From IMG/VR virus record IMGVR_UViG_3300045959_000022, positions 1 to 37,988 of that record: DNA of 37,988 nt; one strand, 5' to 3'. The stretch is from a virus. The notes beneath the pieces are model-generated. The model saw only the letters and a list, made by a program, of their open reading frames with translations, made no database searches and was not told the origin of the DNA. The position numbers and the translations under genes were made by a program. Positions 16,046 through 23,954 of the stretch are shown here, in pieces (the stretch's first letter is position 1; the number at the start of each line of letters is the position of its first letter).

Positions 16046-17329
16046 TTACTGGTTGAACAACAAGATGCCTGTCATCTCGGGGTTCTTGTTCACAACGCCG
16101 AACAGCGTATCCAGACGATACTTGATCGTCATGCTGTCGATGTCGTAGAACTTCTGCATCACCAGCTCGATGCCCTGGTCGGTGCTTGCACGCATCACTG
16201 CGACGCCAGCATCGGCCGGAACAGCGTAGCGGCCAGGCAGAATTTCCAGAGCGTCACGCTGCCAGAACACGTTGACCTGTGCGGTGTTCACGTTCAGGAA
16301 GGTGATCGCAGCAGTATTCGAAGGCGTGGCAACGTCCACGTTCTTGTACTGCAGCTGGGCATCGGTTGGCGAAACACCCTGAGCACCGATGATCGGAGGG
16401 GTGATCGTCATGGTCGTGCCGGAATCCACAGACACCACGCGGAAAGTCTTGAGCTGACCAGTGCTCTGCTTGGTGATGTGGTGAACAGCAAACACGCCAG
16501 CAATCGTAAACGCGTCGCCAGCGGCCACGTTAGTCGTTGCCGACACAGTGACTTGCTGGAAGCGGTTGTCCACGTTGATCTGGCCGCCGACCGCAGTCGA
16601 AGTGGCCTGGGGCGTGTAGTTGGCCTGAGTGCCTGCGCCGTCGGTGTCAATGGTGAGCGAACCACCACCAGCAGCAGCCGTCAGACGGTTGGCATAGTCC
16701 ATCTTGTAGGTCTCAAAGCCAGCAACCATGCCGACGAACGAGCGCTCATAAGCCTTGTCAGACTTCTGATTGCCGAACGAACGGGTAGCTGCAGCCAAGT
16801 TACCTGCCAGGCCGTTGTAATCGCGGCTGGACAAAGCCAGGAAGCGATCGTAGTCGGGCACGCCTTGCTCGTTCATGATGGCGTCGCACAGGGCGATGTC
16901 ATCGTAGTCACCAGCAGCAGCACCAATGTCCACCACCAACGAGCCGAGGTTAGCGGCTGCGTTCATGATAGCAACGTTGATGTCGCTGGCCAGCTTTTGC
17001 TTGGCAGAGTCACCGAGACGGCCTTCTTGCAGTGCGTCACGCAGCTCGAGAGAGGTCATCTCCCAAGGCACGGTCTTGCTGAAACCCAGAGTCGCAGGAA
17101 CGGCCAACTGGGTCATGCCCTGATAGCCAGCCAACGGAGTGCCGGGAGTCGACGTAACCGACTGCGCGATGTAAGGCATCGGGCGCCAGATGGTGTTGTT
17201 GGCACGCTCCATCATTGCCTGATCTGTGTTGTAGATCGAGACGTTGCGGGAGAGTACCAGCGCGTCCTGGAAACCTTCCAGGAGGTCTTCGAACGCTACG
17301 CGTTCTTCTTTGCTAAATGCGTTTGCCAT
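16046..17329 (-). CDS. Major capsid (coat) protein, P22 gp5 family
   Basis: 427-aa protein, nearly the size of P22 coat (430 aa). Family features: MMERANNTIWRPMPYIAQSV near residues 39-58, AVPATLGFSKTVPWEMTSLE around 75-95, and the Ala-rich LASDINVAIMNAAANLGSLV segment near 113-132. An internal Gly/Thr-rich stretch (about 210-290) would correspond to the inserted I-domain region. HK97-fold coat proteins of this family assemble with the scaffold on the portal. The start at 17329 is preceded by AGGAAAAG. Coat lies 24 bp after the scaffold gene and is followed by a hairpin terminator. Confidence 0.93.
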   Translation of the reverse strand: MANAFSKEERVAFEDLLEGFQDALVLSRNVSIYNTDQAMMERANNTIWRPMPYIAQSVTSTPGTPLAGYQGMTQLAVPATLGFSKTVPWEMTSLELRDALQEGRLGDSAKQKLASDINVAIMNAAANLGSLVVDIGAAAGDYDDIALCDAIMNEQGVPDYDRFLALSSRDYNGLAGNLAAATRSFGNQKSDKAYERSFVGMVAGFETYKMDYANRLTAAAGGGSLTIDTDGAGTQANYTPQATSTAVGGQINVDNRFQQVTVSATTNVAAGDAFTIAGVFAVHHITKQSTGQLKTFRVVSVDSGTTMTITPPIIGAQGVSPTDAQLQYKNVDVATPSNTAAITFLNVNTAQVNVFWQRDALEILPGRYAVPADAGVAVMRASTDQGIELVMQKFYDIDSMTIKYRLDTLFGVVNKNPEMTGILLFNQ

Positions 17330-17353
17330 GATCTTTTCCTTTCAAAAGTGTGA

Positions 17354-18244
17354 TCATTTGGCCGATCGCTTTTGCTTTTTGTACTGGAGCACTTTCGTGT
17401 AATCACCAGTCTTTTCAGCTTCAGCTCGCAGCCGTTCTAAGGTTGAGTCCACTGCTCCTGACACTCGACCAGTCCCACTGATTCTGCTTTCAGGTGCAGG
17501 GGTCGCCTTGCGATTCGATACTTTCAAGTCTTTCTCCAGTTTCGCTACCGCAAAGGCAAACTTTACGGGGTCATCAATCTTTGCGAGCTCAGCTGCCTTC
17601 TTCGCGTTCTTGCCAAGTGCGTAGATCACCAGTGCTGGGTTCTCGGCTCCTTGCAGCACAACTCCCTGCTGCGTGACGCTGAGCATTTCCGAGACGGTAG
17701 CCTCGGCATCCTCAAAGTCGCGCACCTTCAGCTCGGCCTTGGCCTTGCTGTAGGAGTTGAGCTTGTCCTGCCACGCCTGTTGTTGCGCTTCTTCAGCCTC
17801 TCGCCGTCTTGCGACTTCAGCGTCTGCCTGCTTCTTGCGCTCATACCAGTCGGTCAGAGCAACCTCAAACTTCTCTGCATCGTAGTCGTAATCATCAAGG
17901 GTTGGCTTTTTGCCCAACTCGACTGGCTTGGTCTCAGTCTTTGTGGTCTGAAGCTGTGCCTCTAGCTCACGGTTTTTACGCTGCAATTCACGGTGTTGCT
18001 TACGCAATTCGCGGACCCACTCAGGAGCCTGCTGATGCTCTTCGGGAGGTGGCGCTTCCTCACCAATGGAGACTACGACCTCATCATCCTCGTCTTCACC
18101 TTCGCCGTCTTCGTGATCGCCCTGGTCGACGATGGAATTTTGCTCATCGTCTTCGTTCTCAGTCAGATCCTCGTTGTCGGTGTCCTGGTCCTCAACGTTG
18201 GTGATTACATCCTCGTCTTCAATTACTGCCGTTTTTGATCTCAT
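17354..18244 (-). CDS. Scaffolding protein, P22 gp8-like
   Basis: 296-aa protein located between portal and coat, the P22 gp8 position (303 aa). The first ~70 residues are extremely acidic (repeated Glu/Asp, e.g. DHEDGEGEDEDDE), the middle is a helical, Glu/Arg/Gln-rich coiled coil (RELRKQHRELQRKNRELEAQ), and the C-terminus is Lys-rich (VLQYKKQKRSAK), like the coat-binding helix-turn-helix end of P22 scaffold. It directs procapsid assembly and leaves before DNA packaging. The sequence itself is poorly conserved, so the call rests on composition, size and position. Confidence 0.85.
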   Translation of the reverse strand: MRSKTAVIEDEDVITNVEDQDTDNEDLTENEDDEQNSIVDQGDHEDGEGEDEDDEVVVSIGEEAPPPEEHQQAPEWVRELRKQHRELQRKNRELEAQLQTTKTETKPVELGKKPTLDDYDYDAEKFEVALTDWYERKKQADAEVARRREAEEAQQQAWQDKLNSYSKAKAELKVRDFEDAEATVSEMLSVTQQGVVLQGAENPALVIYALGKNAKKAAELAKIDDPVKFAFAVAKLEKDLKVSNRKATPAPESRISGTGRVSGAVDSTLERLRAEAEKTGDYTKVLQYKKQKRSAK

Positions 18245-18273
18245 TGCTTACCCCATCAAACTCACCCATTCAG

Positions 18274-18294
18274 AACGGTTGGGTGGTAACCGTT
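18274..18294. other. Inverted repeat in portal-scaffold gap
   Basis: A 7-bp perfect inverted repeat (AACGGTT, 7-nt loop, AACCGTT) lies in the 96-bp gap between portal and scaffold. Neither side has a good U-tract, so it is not a convincing terminator. It may be an mRNA-processing or stabilising hairpin just upstream of the scaffold gene. No promoter is clear in this gap. Confidence 0.4.
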
Positions 18295-18340
18295 ATTTCA
18301 CATTCTCACTCAAATGCGGACTTTTACACAAGAGCCCACA

Positions 18341-20383
18341 TTATCCTTGACCTGTGACAATCTTGCGCGTGGCCTCGACAGCATCGAGCGCCTGCGAGCG
18401 ATCCTCTCGATCGATCTTTGATAGCGTCTCGGCCGTCTTGGCTCGCTTGTACTCTGCCTCGGCAATGGTCTCGACCGTATCGGCACGAGCGCGGGCTGCC
18501 TTGGCGACCGCTTCCTCTGCCGCTGCCTGCAGGAATATCGCATTCGGATCTTGCTGCTGGCCTTGGATCTCGACCATCATCTCTTCCATCTCGGCCTCGG
18601 TCGGCTGGATCACGCCCATGCGCACCAGCTTCTTGCGGAAGTAGTCGCGCACCTCCCAGATGCCTTCGCCTTCCATGTTCATCATGGTCATGGCTTGCAG
18701 CACTTGCTGGGTCTCTGGATCGTTGGTGATGGCCAGCATGCCAGTCAATGCCTGGACGGTGGCTGCACGTTTGCTGCTCGAGGTTGGACCGACGTCCACG
18801 TCCACATCGAAGTTGGCTGCGCTCAGATCGTTGGCCATGACCACCTTGCCGGACTCTTCGACCATCGGTTTCATGAGCTCGACCATGTCGGTCTCCATGT
18901 CCGAGGTGATGACCTTCATCTTGCGGCCTTCCTCGACGTAGATGTCCTTGGCCATGGACAGCCAGATCTCGCCGCAGCGCTTCATGGCCTTGGCAAAGTT
19001 GCTCATGTAGATGAAGGTCTGCATGTCCAGGCGCTGCTGGATCATCTCGACGGCCTTGCCAGAAATGTTGCTGACGATCTTTTCGCCACCCTGCTGGTTG
19101 CCCAGGATGTCGTTCATGTCCTGCTCGGTCACCTGCAGCAAGCCAGCCAGTGCGGGTGGCACTGCTGCGCTGCGGGTGTAGGCGACCGGGCCACTGATCT
19201 GCTGCTCGCCATTGGGTCCAGTGACCGGATTGATCAGCAGGTAAGGGTAATCCTTGATGTTGTCCTCAGACCACATGACCTGATGCCCGGCAATCTGCTC
19301 AGGCGTCAGAATCGGCTTTTCGACCGACGACAGTGCGCTGATCTCACCGAGCTTTGAGAGCTGCATGTTCTTCAGGCGCTGGGCGTCCTTGGCCAGGCGC
19401 ACGTGACCCATGCAACGCTCGATGTTGTCCACAAACCAGCGCTTGCCGTAGACGGGCACGATCGGGATATTCTTGCCTGCGATGTAGCCTGCGTCCTCAA
19501 GGATGCGGCCACCGGACATGATGTACTTGTGAACACGCCGACGCTTTACCTTGCGCTGGCGCACCTCGACGCTGCCGATTGCCAGCAGGCTTTCCTCGAG
19601 GCTTTCGTCCTCGTCAAAGTCGGACTGTCTGTAGCGCTCTTCGGTGCCGTCAATGTTGCGGAAAATGCGGATGGTCTCGGTGACGTCCTCGACCCGGTAA
19701 TACTCGGCAACGTAAACCACGTCTGGCGTGCACCAGTCAAACTCGTACTGGTGGACAATCTTTGGCCAGCTTGCCGGGTCGTCGCCCCACTCGTCCTTGT
19801 AGGAGTCGCGGGTCATCGAGTAAATCACGTAGCAAAAGCGTGCGTCGGCCTTGTCCTGGCGCTTGGCATACAGGTCAAAAAACACCGAGCTGTCGGCATC
19901 AAAAATGGGCTCGATGCGGATGCGCTGCCGTTCGTTTTCCTCGTCCTCTTCGTCTTCGTACTCGGTGCGCAGGCGCCAGGCACCAAAGCCACCGCCGACT
20001 GCTTCCTCGAATGCGTTGTCGTAAGCCTCGTCGGCCACGCTGTCCTGCTCGTCTGCGCGGTACAGACCGTCGCAGGTGTCAGCCAGCTTGTCGGATTCCT
20101 TCTCGCCGTCCTTGGCGACAAAGTCCACCGTAATGCGGTTGTTGCGGTATTCGTTGATGATCCGAATGATCGCCAGGTGAACTTTATTGACTTCGAACTT
20201 CGGTTTGTTCTCGAACTGGTCATTCAACGGGCCTTCCCACTGCGCACCAGCCAGAGAATAGAAACGACGATCCTGCAAGCACTGCAGACGTTCGTCTCGC
20301 AGCGCCGATTGGATCGTATCGAAATCACCAAGCGCGTCAGCGTGGATATTTGCTAGGCGCTGCTCTTTAGAAATGCGTGCCAT
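18341..20383 (-). CDS. Portal protein, P22 gp1 family
   Basis: 680-aa protein (P22 portal 725 aa) beginning ARISKEQRLANIHADALGDF, with RRFYSLAGAQWEGPLNDQFE and KFEVNKVHLAIIRIINEYRN typical of the P22-type portal N-terminal region. The C-terminal ~90 residues are helical and Ala/Glu-rich (AEEAVAKAARARADTVETIA), matching the long helical barrel of this family though shorter than in P22. Twelve copies would form the vertex ring through which DNA enters and leaves. It lies 25 bp downstream of terL and is followed by the scaffold. Confidence 0.93.
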   Translation of the reverse strand: MARISKEQRLANIHADALGDFDTIQSALRDERLQCLQDRRFYSLAGAQWEGPLNDQFENKPKFEVNKVHLAIIRIINEYRNNRITVDFVAKDGEKESDKLADTCDGLYRADEQDSVADEAYDNAFEEAVGGGFGAWRLRTEYEDEEDEENERQRIRIEPIFDADSSVFFDLYAKRQDKADARFCYVIYSMTRDSYKDEWGDDPASWPKIVHQYEFDWCTPDVVYVAEYYRVEDVTETIRIFRNIDGTEERYRQSDFDEDESLEESLLAIGSVEVRQRKVKRRRVHKYIMSGGRILEDAGYIAGKNIPIVPVYGKRWFVDNIERCMGHVRLAKDAQRLKNMQLSKLGEISALSSVEKPILTPEQIAGHQVMWSEDNIKDYPYLLINPVTGPNGEQQISGPVAYTRSAAVPPALAGLLQVTEQDMNDILGNQQGGEKIVSNISGKAVEMIQQRLDMQTFIYMSNFAKAMKRCGEIWLSMAKDIYVEEGRKMKVITSDMETDMVELMKPMVEESGKVVMANDLSAANFDVDVDVGPTSSSKRAATVQALTGMLAITNDPETQQVLQAMTMMNMEGEGIWEVRDYFRKKLVRMGVIQPTEAEMEEMMVEIQGQQQDPNAIFLQAAAEEAVAKAARARADTVETIAEAEYKRAKTAETLSKIDREDRSQALDAVEATRKIVTGQG

Positions 20384-20408
20384 AATTTGCCCTCATTTTC
20401 AACATTAT

Positions 20409-21638
20409 TCACCATCTATTGACGCTCGGCAATGGTGTGACGGTGACTTCCTTTTTCGGTGCAGCCCTGCGAACGCCCTCGCATGCGTATCGTAACGCAT
20501 CAATCACGTGGTTTTTCTTGTCCTCAAGGATCGGCAAAACTCGCCCAGTCATTGGATCGGTTTTGTAGCTGTAGAGCGTGAGCTCGTCAATCGTGTGCAC
20601 GCAGCGCGGATGCACCACGATGTCGTAGGACTTCAGCCACTCGACACCATCTTCGACCGACTTCGGACCTTTGACGGCCGCCATGATCTTGGGGAATCCG
20701 TGCTTTTTCATGTGGCTGACGGTCTCCGGCCTGGCTGAGTCAGCCACCATTGGCCACTTCTCTGCCTCGGGCACGGTCATGAACAGGTCAGGCGTGTCGA
20801 TGATCTCGCAGCCGATCATGTAAGCCTCGTAGTCGATGTAGAGCGTGCGGCCAATGATGTGGCAGCGGATCAACACCGTCGGGTCTGAGGCAAAGCCCCA
20901 GTCAGCGCCAAGCCTGTGAAGCGCATCAGCTGGCGCGTCAAACTCCTCGATGCGCCAGTTTCTGAACACTCGGCTGGAGCTGTTTTGCAAGTACTTACCC
21001 ATCCAGACGTGCGCGTACTTGTCCGGGTCGCGCCGCTTGTCGTACTCCATCTCATCGCGCAGCACGTCAGGAAACCAAGGGTTATCCATGTAGTTGACCT
21101 CGGTCACCACAGCGCCTGGTGGCGGATTCGGTCCGCGCAGCAGGTGATCGACCGGGTCGGATGCGTTGGCCGGGTTCCACGTGAACCACAGCTCCGAGTC
21201 TGTCTTTCGGATGGTCGGACGCAGTAAGTCTAGGCTGCGCTGGCTCAGGCTTTGCGCCTCTTCCACCCAAGCGCAATCGTAGCCCTCAAGCGATTTGATC
21301 GAGTCGGCCGTGTGGTTTTGCATGCCTTGGAAGATGATCAGGCCGTCACCTTTTCTGGACTTGATCTGCGCTTCCTGCACCTCAAAGTAAGCGCCAGCGC
21401 CCATCTCCTCGATCTTGAGCTCAAGCAGTCGCTTGACTGACTGAGCCAGTGACTTTTGCACCTCGCGCACGCAAACGCTGCGCCGCTTTTGGTCCATGAT
21501 GTGCGCCTCGATCATCATCTCAGCGAACTGGTGCGACTTGCCAGAGCCTCGCCCACCGTGAGCGCCCTTGTAGCGGGCAGGCTGCAAATGCGGCAGCGCC
21601 CACTCTGGGGTTTCAATTTTCAGCGTTGTCTTTGCCAC
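20409..21638 (-). CDS. Terminase large subunit (Terminase_3-like)
   Basis: 409-aa packaging ATPase/nuclease. The Walker A motif GGRGSGKS is at residues 28-35 and Walker B with catalytic Glu is CAWVEEA at 122-128; a coupling-type FTWNPAN follows. The C-terminal nuclease half shows LGADWGFASDPT, MVADSARPETV and KNHVIDALRYA, the spaced acidic residues of the RuvC-like fold. It starts with GTG, overlapping the terS end by 26 bp, with a weak Shine-Dalgarno, so it probably depends on terS translation. It is shorter than P22 gp2 (499 aa). Headful packaging is plausible from the family and fits a circular map, but is not proven. Confidence 0.95.
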   Translation of the reverse strand: MAKTTLKIETPEWALPHLQPARYKGAHGGRGSGKSHQFAEMMIEAHIMDQKRRSVCVREVQKSLAQSVKRLLELKIEEMGAGAYFEVQEAQIKSRKGDGLIIFQGMQNHTADSIKSLEGYDCAWVEEAQSLSQRSLDLLRPTIRKTDSELWFTWNPANASDPVDHLLRGPNPPPGAVVTEVNYMDNPWFPDVLRDEMEYDKRRDPDKYAHVWMGKYLQNSSSRVFRNWRIEEFDAPADALHRLGADWGFASDPTVLIRCHIIGRTLYIDYEAYMIGCEIIDTPDLFMTVPEAEKWPMVADSARPETVSHMKKHGFPKIMAAVKGPKSVEDGVEWLKSYDIVVHPRCVHTIDELTLYSYKTDPMTGRVLPILEDKKNHVIDALRYACEGVRRAAPKKEVTVTPLPSVNRW

Positions 21639-22053
21639 GAATTACCACTCGCTCGATCTTTGCAAACTCTAATGGCGCACCGTCGGCACCTGTGAGCTCG
21701 TGCTGCTGCGTTTCCTTCCAGCGCATCTGGGTCTTTGACCACCAGATAGCTGCGGTCGTGTCGCCAGCCATGGCCTTTTGAAACAGGGTTTTCCCTACCT
21801 GACTGTTTGCCTTGGCCTTGCCTGAGATCAGCTCCTGGGCAAAGTGCTTGCGCAGCGTGTCGGTGTCAATGCCATCGCGCACCAGCACAGCAATCTGCTC
21901 GATTGGCAATCCATATCCAGACATGGCCTCGACCTGTTTGCGCTCGTGTTCTGTAGGCTCAAATGACTTGCGGCCAGCGTTTTCACGAGCACCGCCGTGA
22001 CCGGTCCGCTTTTTTACTACCGATTTTTCAAGTTTTGGCTTTGTCGTTGCCAT
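21613..22053 (-). CDS. Terminase small subunit
   Basis: 146-aa protein; the start ATG at 22053 was chosen because of the GGAGG just before it, and longer in-frame starts run into the upstream remnant gene. The N-terminus is basic (KKRTGHGGARENAGRKSFEP, a common terS leader). Residues about 50-100 contain a helix-turn-helix-like DNA-recognition segment (YGLPIEQIAVLVRDGIDTDT), then QVGKTLFQKAMAGDTTAAIW and WKETQQHELTGADGAPL, which recur in many phage small terminases. It recognises the packaging initiation site and regulates the large subunit. Confidence 0.87.
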   Translation of the reverse strand: MATTKPKLEKSVVKKRTGHGGARENAGRKSFEPTEHERKQVEAMSGYGLPIEQIAVLVRDGIDTDTLRKHFAQELISGKAKANSQVGKTLFQKAMAGDTTAAIWWSKTQMRWKETQQHELTGADGAPLEFAKIERVVIRGKDNAEN

Positions 22054-22055
22054 TG

Positions 22056-22320
22056 TTAACCTCCGCGAAAGGTTGCTTTCCAACCATACAGGCAAGGCTC
22101 GTGTTTCCACTGATAGTCTTGCCTTCCCATAACCATGCTGGACTTCTTCCAGATCAAGCACTGCCGAACAGTCCAGCCAGCGTCTTTTGCTGCGCCTCGG
22201 AAATTGTAGCCTTCGGAATCAGCATGCCAGATGTAGAACACCGCGCCTGGCTTCATGACTGTGTCGGCTGCCGTGTAGGCATCGCGCAGAAACTGACGGA
22301 ACTTGTCATCTTCCCACCCT
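22056..22320 (-). pseudogene. Remnant of adenine-specific DNA methyltransferase
   Basis: An open frame with no good start (first ATG at 22256) encodes a recognisable internal piece of the DNA-modification methyltransferases found in phages and mobile elements: FRQFLRDAYTAADTVMKPGA, then FYIWHADSEGYNFRGAA, then MVMGRQDYQWKHEPCLYGWK. The upstream part with the catalytic DPPY-type motif is missing, as is everything after GWK, and the frame ends at once in ATFRGG. The open frame starts after a TAA at 22335-22337, and the homologous sequence begins exactly where the NinG-like gene ends. It is therefore a fragment cut on both sides, probably inactive. Its 3' end carries the GGAGG used by terS, which may explain its retention. 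Confidence 0.8.
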
Positions 22321-22746
22321 TTCCTCGTGCTCTCTTATTCTTTCGTTAATTCCTTTTAACGTTTCCTCTAGCTCTGGCTTAGACCATTTCCAATCCTGTC
22401 TTTTGCTTTCCTCAATTAGTTCTTTCACATAGTCCTCACCGTAGAACATTACCATGTGTTTATAGTAATCATACGCAACCGAAGACTTGCCAAACTTTCC
22501 CATTGCTGCGTTACAGTAAGCGCATTGCGGCCAGATGTTTTCCTCTCTTAGCTTCGTTGGGCTTTTGCTTCGCTCGATAAAATGACCGCCTTGCATACCA
22601 TCCAGAAAATGCTTTGTAGTTCCACAGGTAACACAAGATACAAATCCGTTATCGTCTGAATGTTCTAACCGCCTTAGCAGTTGCAGCCTTTCTGCCACCT
22701 TGTTTGACAATGCTCTGGCATCTAGTGTTTTCTTTTTCCTTTTCAT
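22306..22746 (-). CDS. ninG: NinG/Rap-like recombination protein
   Basis: 146-aa protein in the lambda NinG (Rap) family, which acts on branched recombination intermediates. Conserved features: KTLDARALSNKVAERLQLLR at the start, a CVTCG zinc pair, GGHFIERSKSPTKLREENIW, a second pair CAYCN, and a helical end with MVMFYGEDYVKELIEESKR. The start at 22746 (MKRKKKTLDARALS) overlaps the previous stop (ATGA); a longer in-frame version would run across the preceding gene. It overlaps the methyltransferase remnant at its 3' end and marks the left edge of the AT-rich early block. Lambda places ninG between replication and late genes, as here. Confidence 0.85.
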   Translation of the reverse strand: MKRKKKTLDARALSNKVAERLQLLRRLEHSDDNGFVSCVTCGTTKHFLDGMQGGHFIERSKSPTKLREENIWPQCAYCNAAMGKFGKSSVAYDYYKHMVMFYGEDYVKELIEESKRQDWKWSKPELEETLKGINERIREHEERVGR

Positions 22747-22925
22747 CTTTGCTCTAGCTCCTCCATGATTCTCTCGCGCTCCTTGTGACTGATTGTGATC
22801 TGCTTTCCTAGCCTCCTGCTGAATACTTTCCAAATCTCGAATTCTCCGGTATGCCAATTAACTTCGTAGCTTACCGTTACCAGCTCAGGTTTTCCGTTTC
22901 GTTTCAGCGCTGTCTCGTAGTCCAT
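22743..22925 (-). CDS. Small early protein, 60 aa
   Basis: 60-aa soluble protein starting MDYETALKRNGKPELVTVSY and ending SHKERERIMEELEQR, with beta character first and a charged helix last. A GGAG sits about 9 bases before the ATG at 22925. It overlaps the 3' end of the gene upstream by 41 bp and couples by ATGA to the NinG-like gene. Function unknown; it is possibly an accessory to NinG-type recombination or a regulatory peptide (position only). Confidence 0.6.
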   Translation of the reverse strand: MDYETALKRNGKPELVTVSYEVNWHTGEFEIWKVFSRRLGKQITISHKERERIMEELEQR

Positions 22926-23097
22926 CCGTGTAACTCCGGTAATTGTCGTTAAATTTGTACTCCCACCATTCTCTCCATGTGTACCTGATTTTCTTTCCGT
23001 TCTCATTCGGTATTGGAAACGGTATTCTTTCTGATTGAATGCGCCACACGTATCGGGCAGCGCATAGCTTTAAGTGCTCATAATCAGTTGCCGTAAT
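22885..23097 (-). CDS. Probable small gene lacking a canonical start codon, 70 aa
   Basis: A frame with coding character reads ITATDYEHLKLCAARYVWRI, then a KKIRYTWREWWEYKF stretch and an end in ETKRKT before TGA at 22885-22887. No ATG, GTG or TTG exists in frame after the TAA upstream. An ATT codon at 23095-23097 sits about 7 bases after AAGGGAG, so an ATT start is the simplest explanation; it would overlap the previous stop by 14 bp. Alternatives are a frameshift from the upstream gene or a sequencing error. The composition (Trp/Tyr/Arg-rich) looks like genuine protein rather than random sequence. Function unknown. Confidence 0.5.
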   Translation of the reverse strand: MTATDYEHLKLCAARYVWRIQSERIPFPIPNENGKKIRYTWREWWEYKFNDNYRSYTDGLRDSAETKRKT

Positions 23098-23434
23098 TTT
23101 TAAACTCCCTTCTATTGTTCGCGTTCTTACTTCTCCATGCTTCCATTTTTACGTGTAGCCAGTTCAATTGGTGTCGGTAGTACGCCTCATTGAGTATCGC
23201 CTCTTGATATTCCGCAAGGTACTGCTGCCACTCATCTGACGCTCTAGCCTTGGTTTCTGCTCCTGCATCGCTCTTGACGTTTTGTTTCAGCTTAAGAGCC
23301 GCTAGAACGGTTTTCCTGTTTTCTTCCTCGTATGCTTTCAGCGCTTGGGCCTTTGCCAGTTCATCCCCAACTTGCCTAATCCAATGCAGGCACTCTTCCG
23401 GCATTTTTGCGAACGTGTCTGGTGCTTTTAGCAT
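23084..23434 (-). CDS. Conserved early phage protein, 116 aa
   Basis: 116-aa mostly helical protein: MLKAPDTFAKMPEECLHWIR, then a long Ala/Lys/Glu helix (DELAKAQALKAYEEENRKTV), and a C-terminal YRHQLNWLHVKMEAWRS segment. The NWLHVKMEAWR end is reminiscent of small early proteins found near recombination genes of several proteobacterial phages, but I cannot attach a name. It overlaps the preceding gene by 59 bp, so translation is probably linked. No membrane segment or metal site. Confidence 0.65.
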   Translation of the reverse strand: MLKAPDTFAKMPEECLHWIRQVGDELAKAQALKAYEEENRKTVLAALKLKQNVKSDAGAETKARASDEWQQYLAEYQEAILNEAYYRHQLNWLHVKMEAWRSKNANNRREFKNYGN

Positions 23435-23618
23435 TCCTATATGCCTCCTCCCTTACTATTCTTAGCCATTGCTCACAGTCAAAATATAACGCTATACGCG
23501 GCCCACCGCTTACCCACTCTAATGCTGTGGTTATTGTTCCTATTTGCTGTTCGCCTTTGTCTGTAATTTCTAACAGCCTTATTTTCTGGCCTGGGGACAT
23601 CGTTAGTTTAAGTGACAT
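23376..23618 (-). CDS. Small early protein, possibly CsrA-like
   Basis: 80-aa protein starting MSLKLTMSPGQKIRLLEITD. Two regions recall the CsrA RNA-binding fold: an initial strand with a Pro-Gly turn (CsrA has LTRRVGE), and the segment PRIALYFDCEQWLRIVREEA, which resembles the CsrA end VRIGVNAPKEVSVHREEI. The spacing between them is longer than in CsrA because of an insertion (EWVSGG), and the basic C-terminal tail (STRHVRKNAGR) is extra. The similarity is by eye and weak. If true, this would be a phage post-transcriptional regulator; otherwise it is a small beta-rich early protein of unknown role. Confidence 0.55.
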   Translation of the reverse strand: MSLKLTMSPGQKIRLLEITDKGEQQIGTITTALEWVSGGPRIALYFDCEQWLRIVREEAYRNAKSTRHVRKNAGRVPALD

Positions 23619-23867
23619 TTACTCTCCTTTTAATTTTCCATCCAATATTAATTCCCTAAGTGCCTCATAAATACAACAAAGATCATCCCAAAGCAAAGGC
23701 GTTTCAAATTCGTTTAGATTGCTTCCGCTAAATTTATCAATCTGCAAAGCTGTTACTGTGTAGTCTTCAAATTCTTTTTTTAGTGAGCCTGGTAGTGTTT
23801 CAGGAATGTATGTTTTGTCTATTTCATCAATTCTATAAAACTCTTTCATTTGATCTATGATTTCCAT
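23619..23867 (-). CDS. Small acidic early protein, 82 aa
   Basis: 82-aa acidic protein, start MEIIDQMKEFYRIDEIDKTY chosen because AAAGGAGACTAAA lies immediately before this ATG, while the longer in-frame start at 23924 has no ribosome site. It ends LLWDDLCCIYEALRELILDG and KLKGE. Its acidity and small size could suit a nucleic-acid mimic or an inhibitor of a host protein, but there is no recognised motif. Confidence 0.65.
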   Translation of the reverse strand: MEIIDQMKEFYRIDEIDKTYIPETLPGSLKKEFEDYTVTALQIDKFSGSNLNEFETPLLWDDLCCIYEALRELILDGKLKGE

Positions 23868-23954
23868 TTTAGTCTCCTTTAGATCATAGCTCTGGGTGTT
23901 AGCTCTTGGGGTTTGATTAACCATTGGGGGTTAGTTCCCTTTTAGTTTATCCGT

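Noticed and set aside
16478-17353. Plus-strand frame of 291 codons opposite the coat gene
   Set aside because: The minus-strand frame is an unmistakable P22-type coat protein; the opposite frame is a by-product of its codon use.
19403-20356. Plus-strand frame of 317 codons, plus the one at 18551-19357, opposite the portal gene
   Set aside because: The portal family match on the minus strand is clear, and the antisense translations contain no conserved motif.
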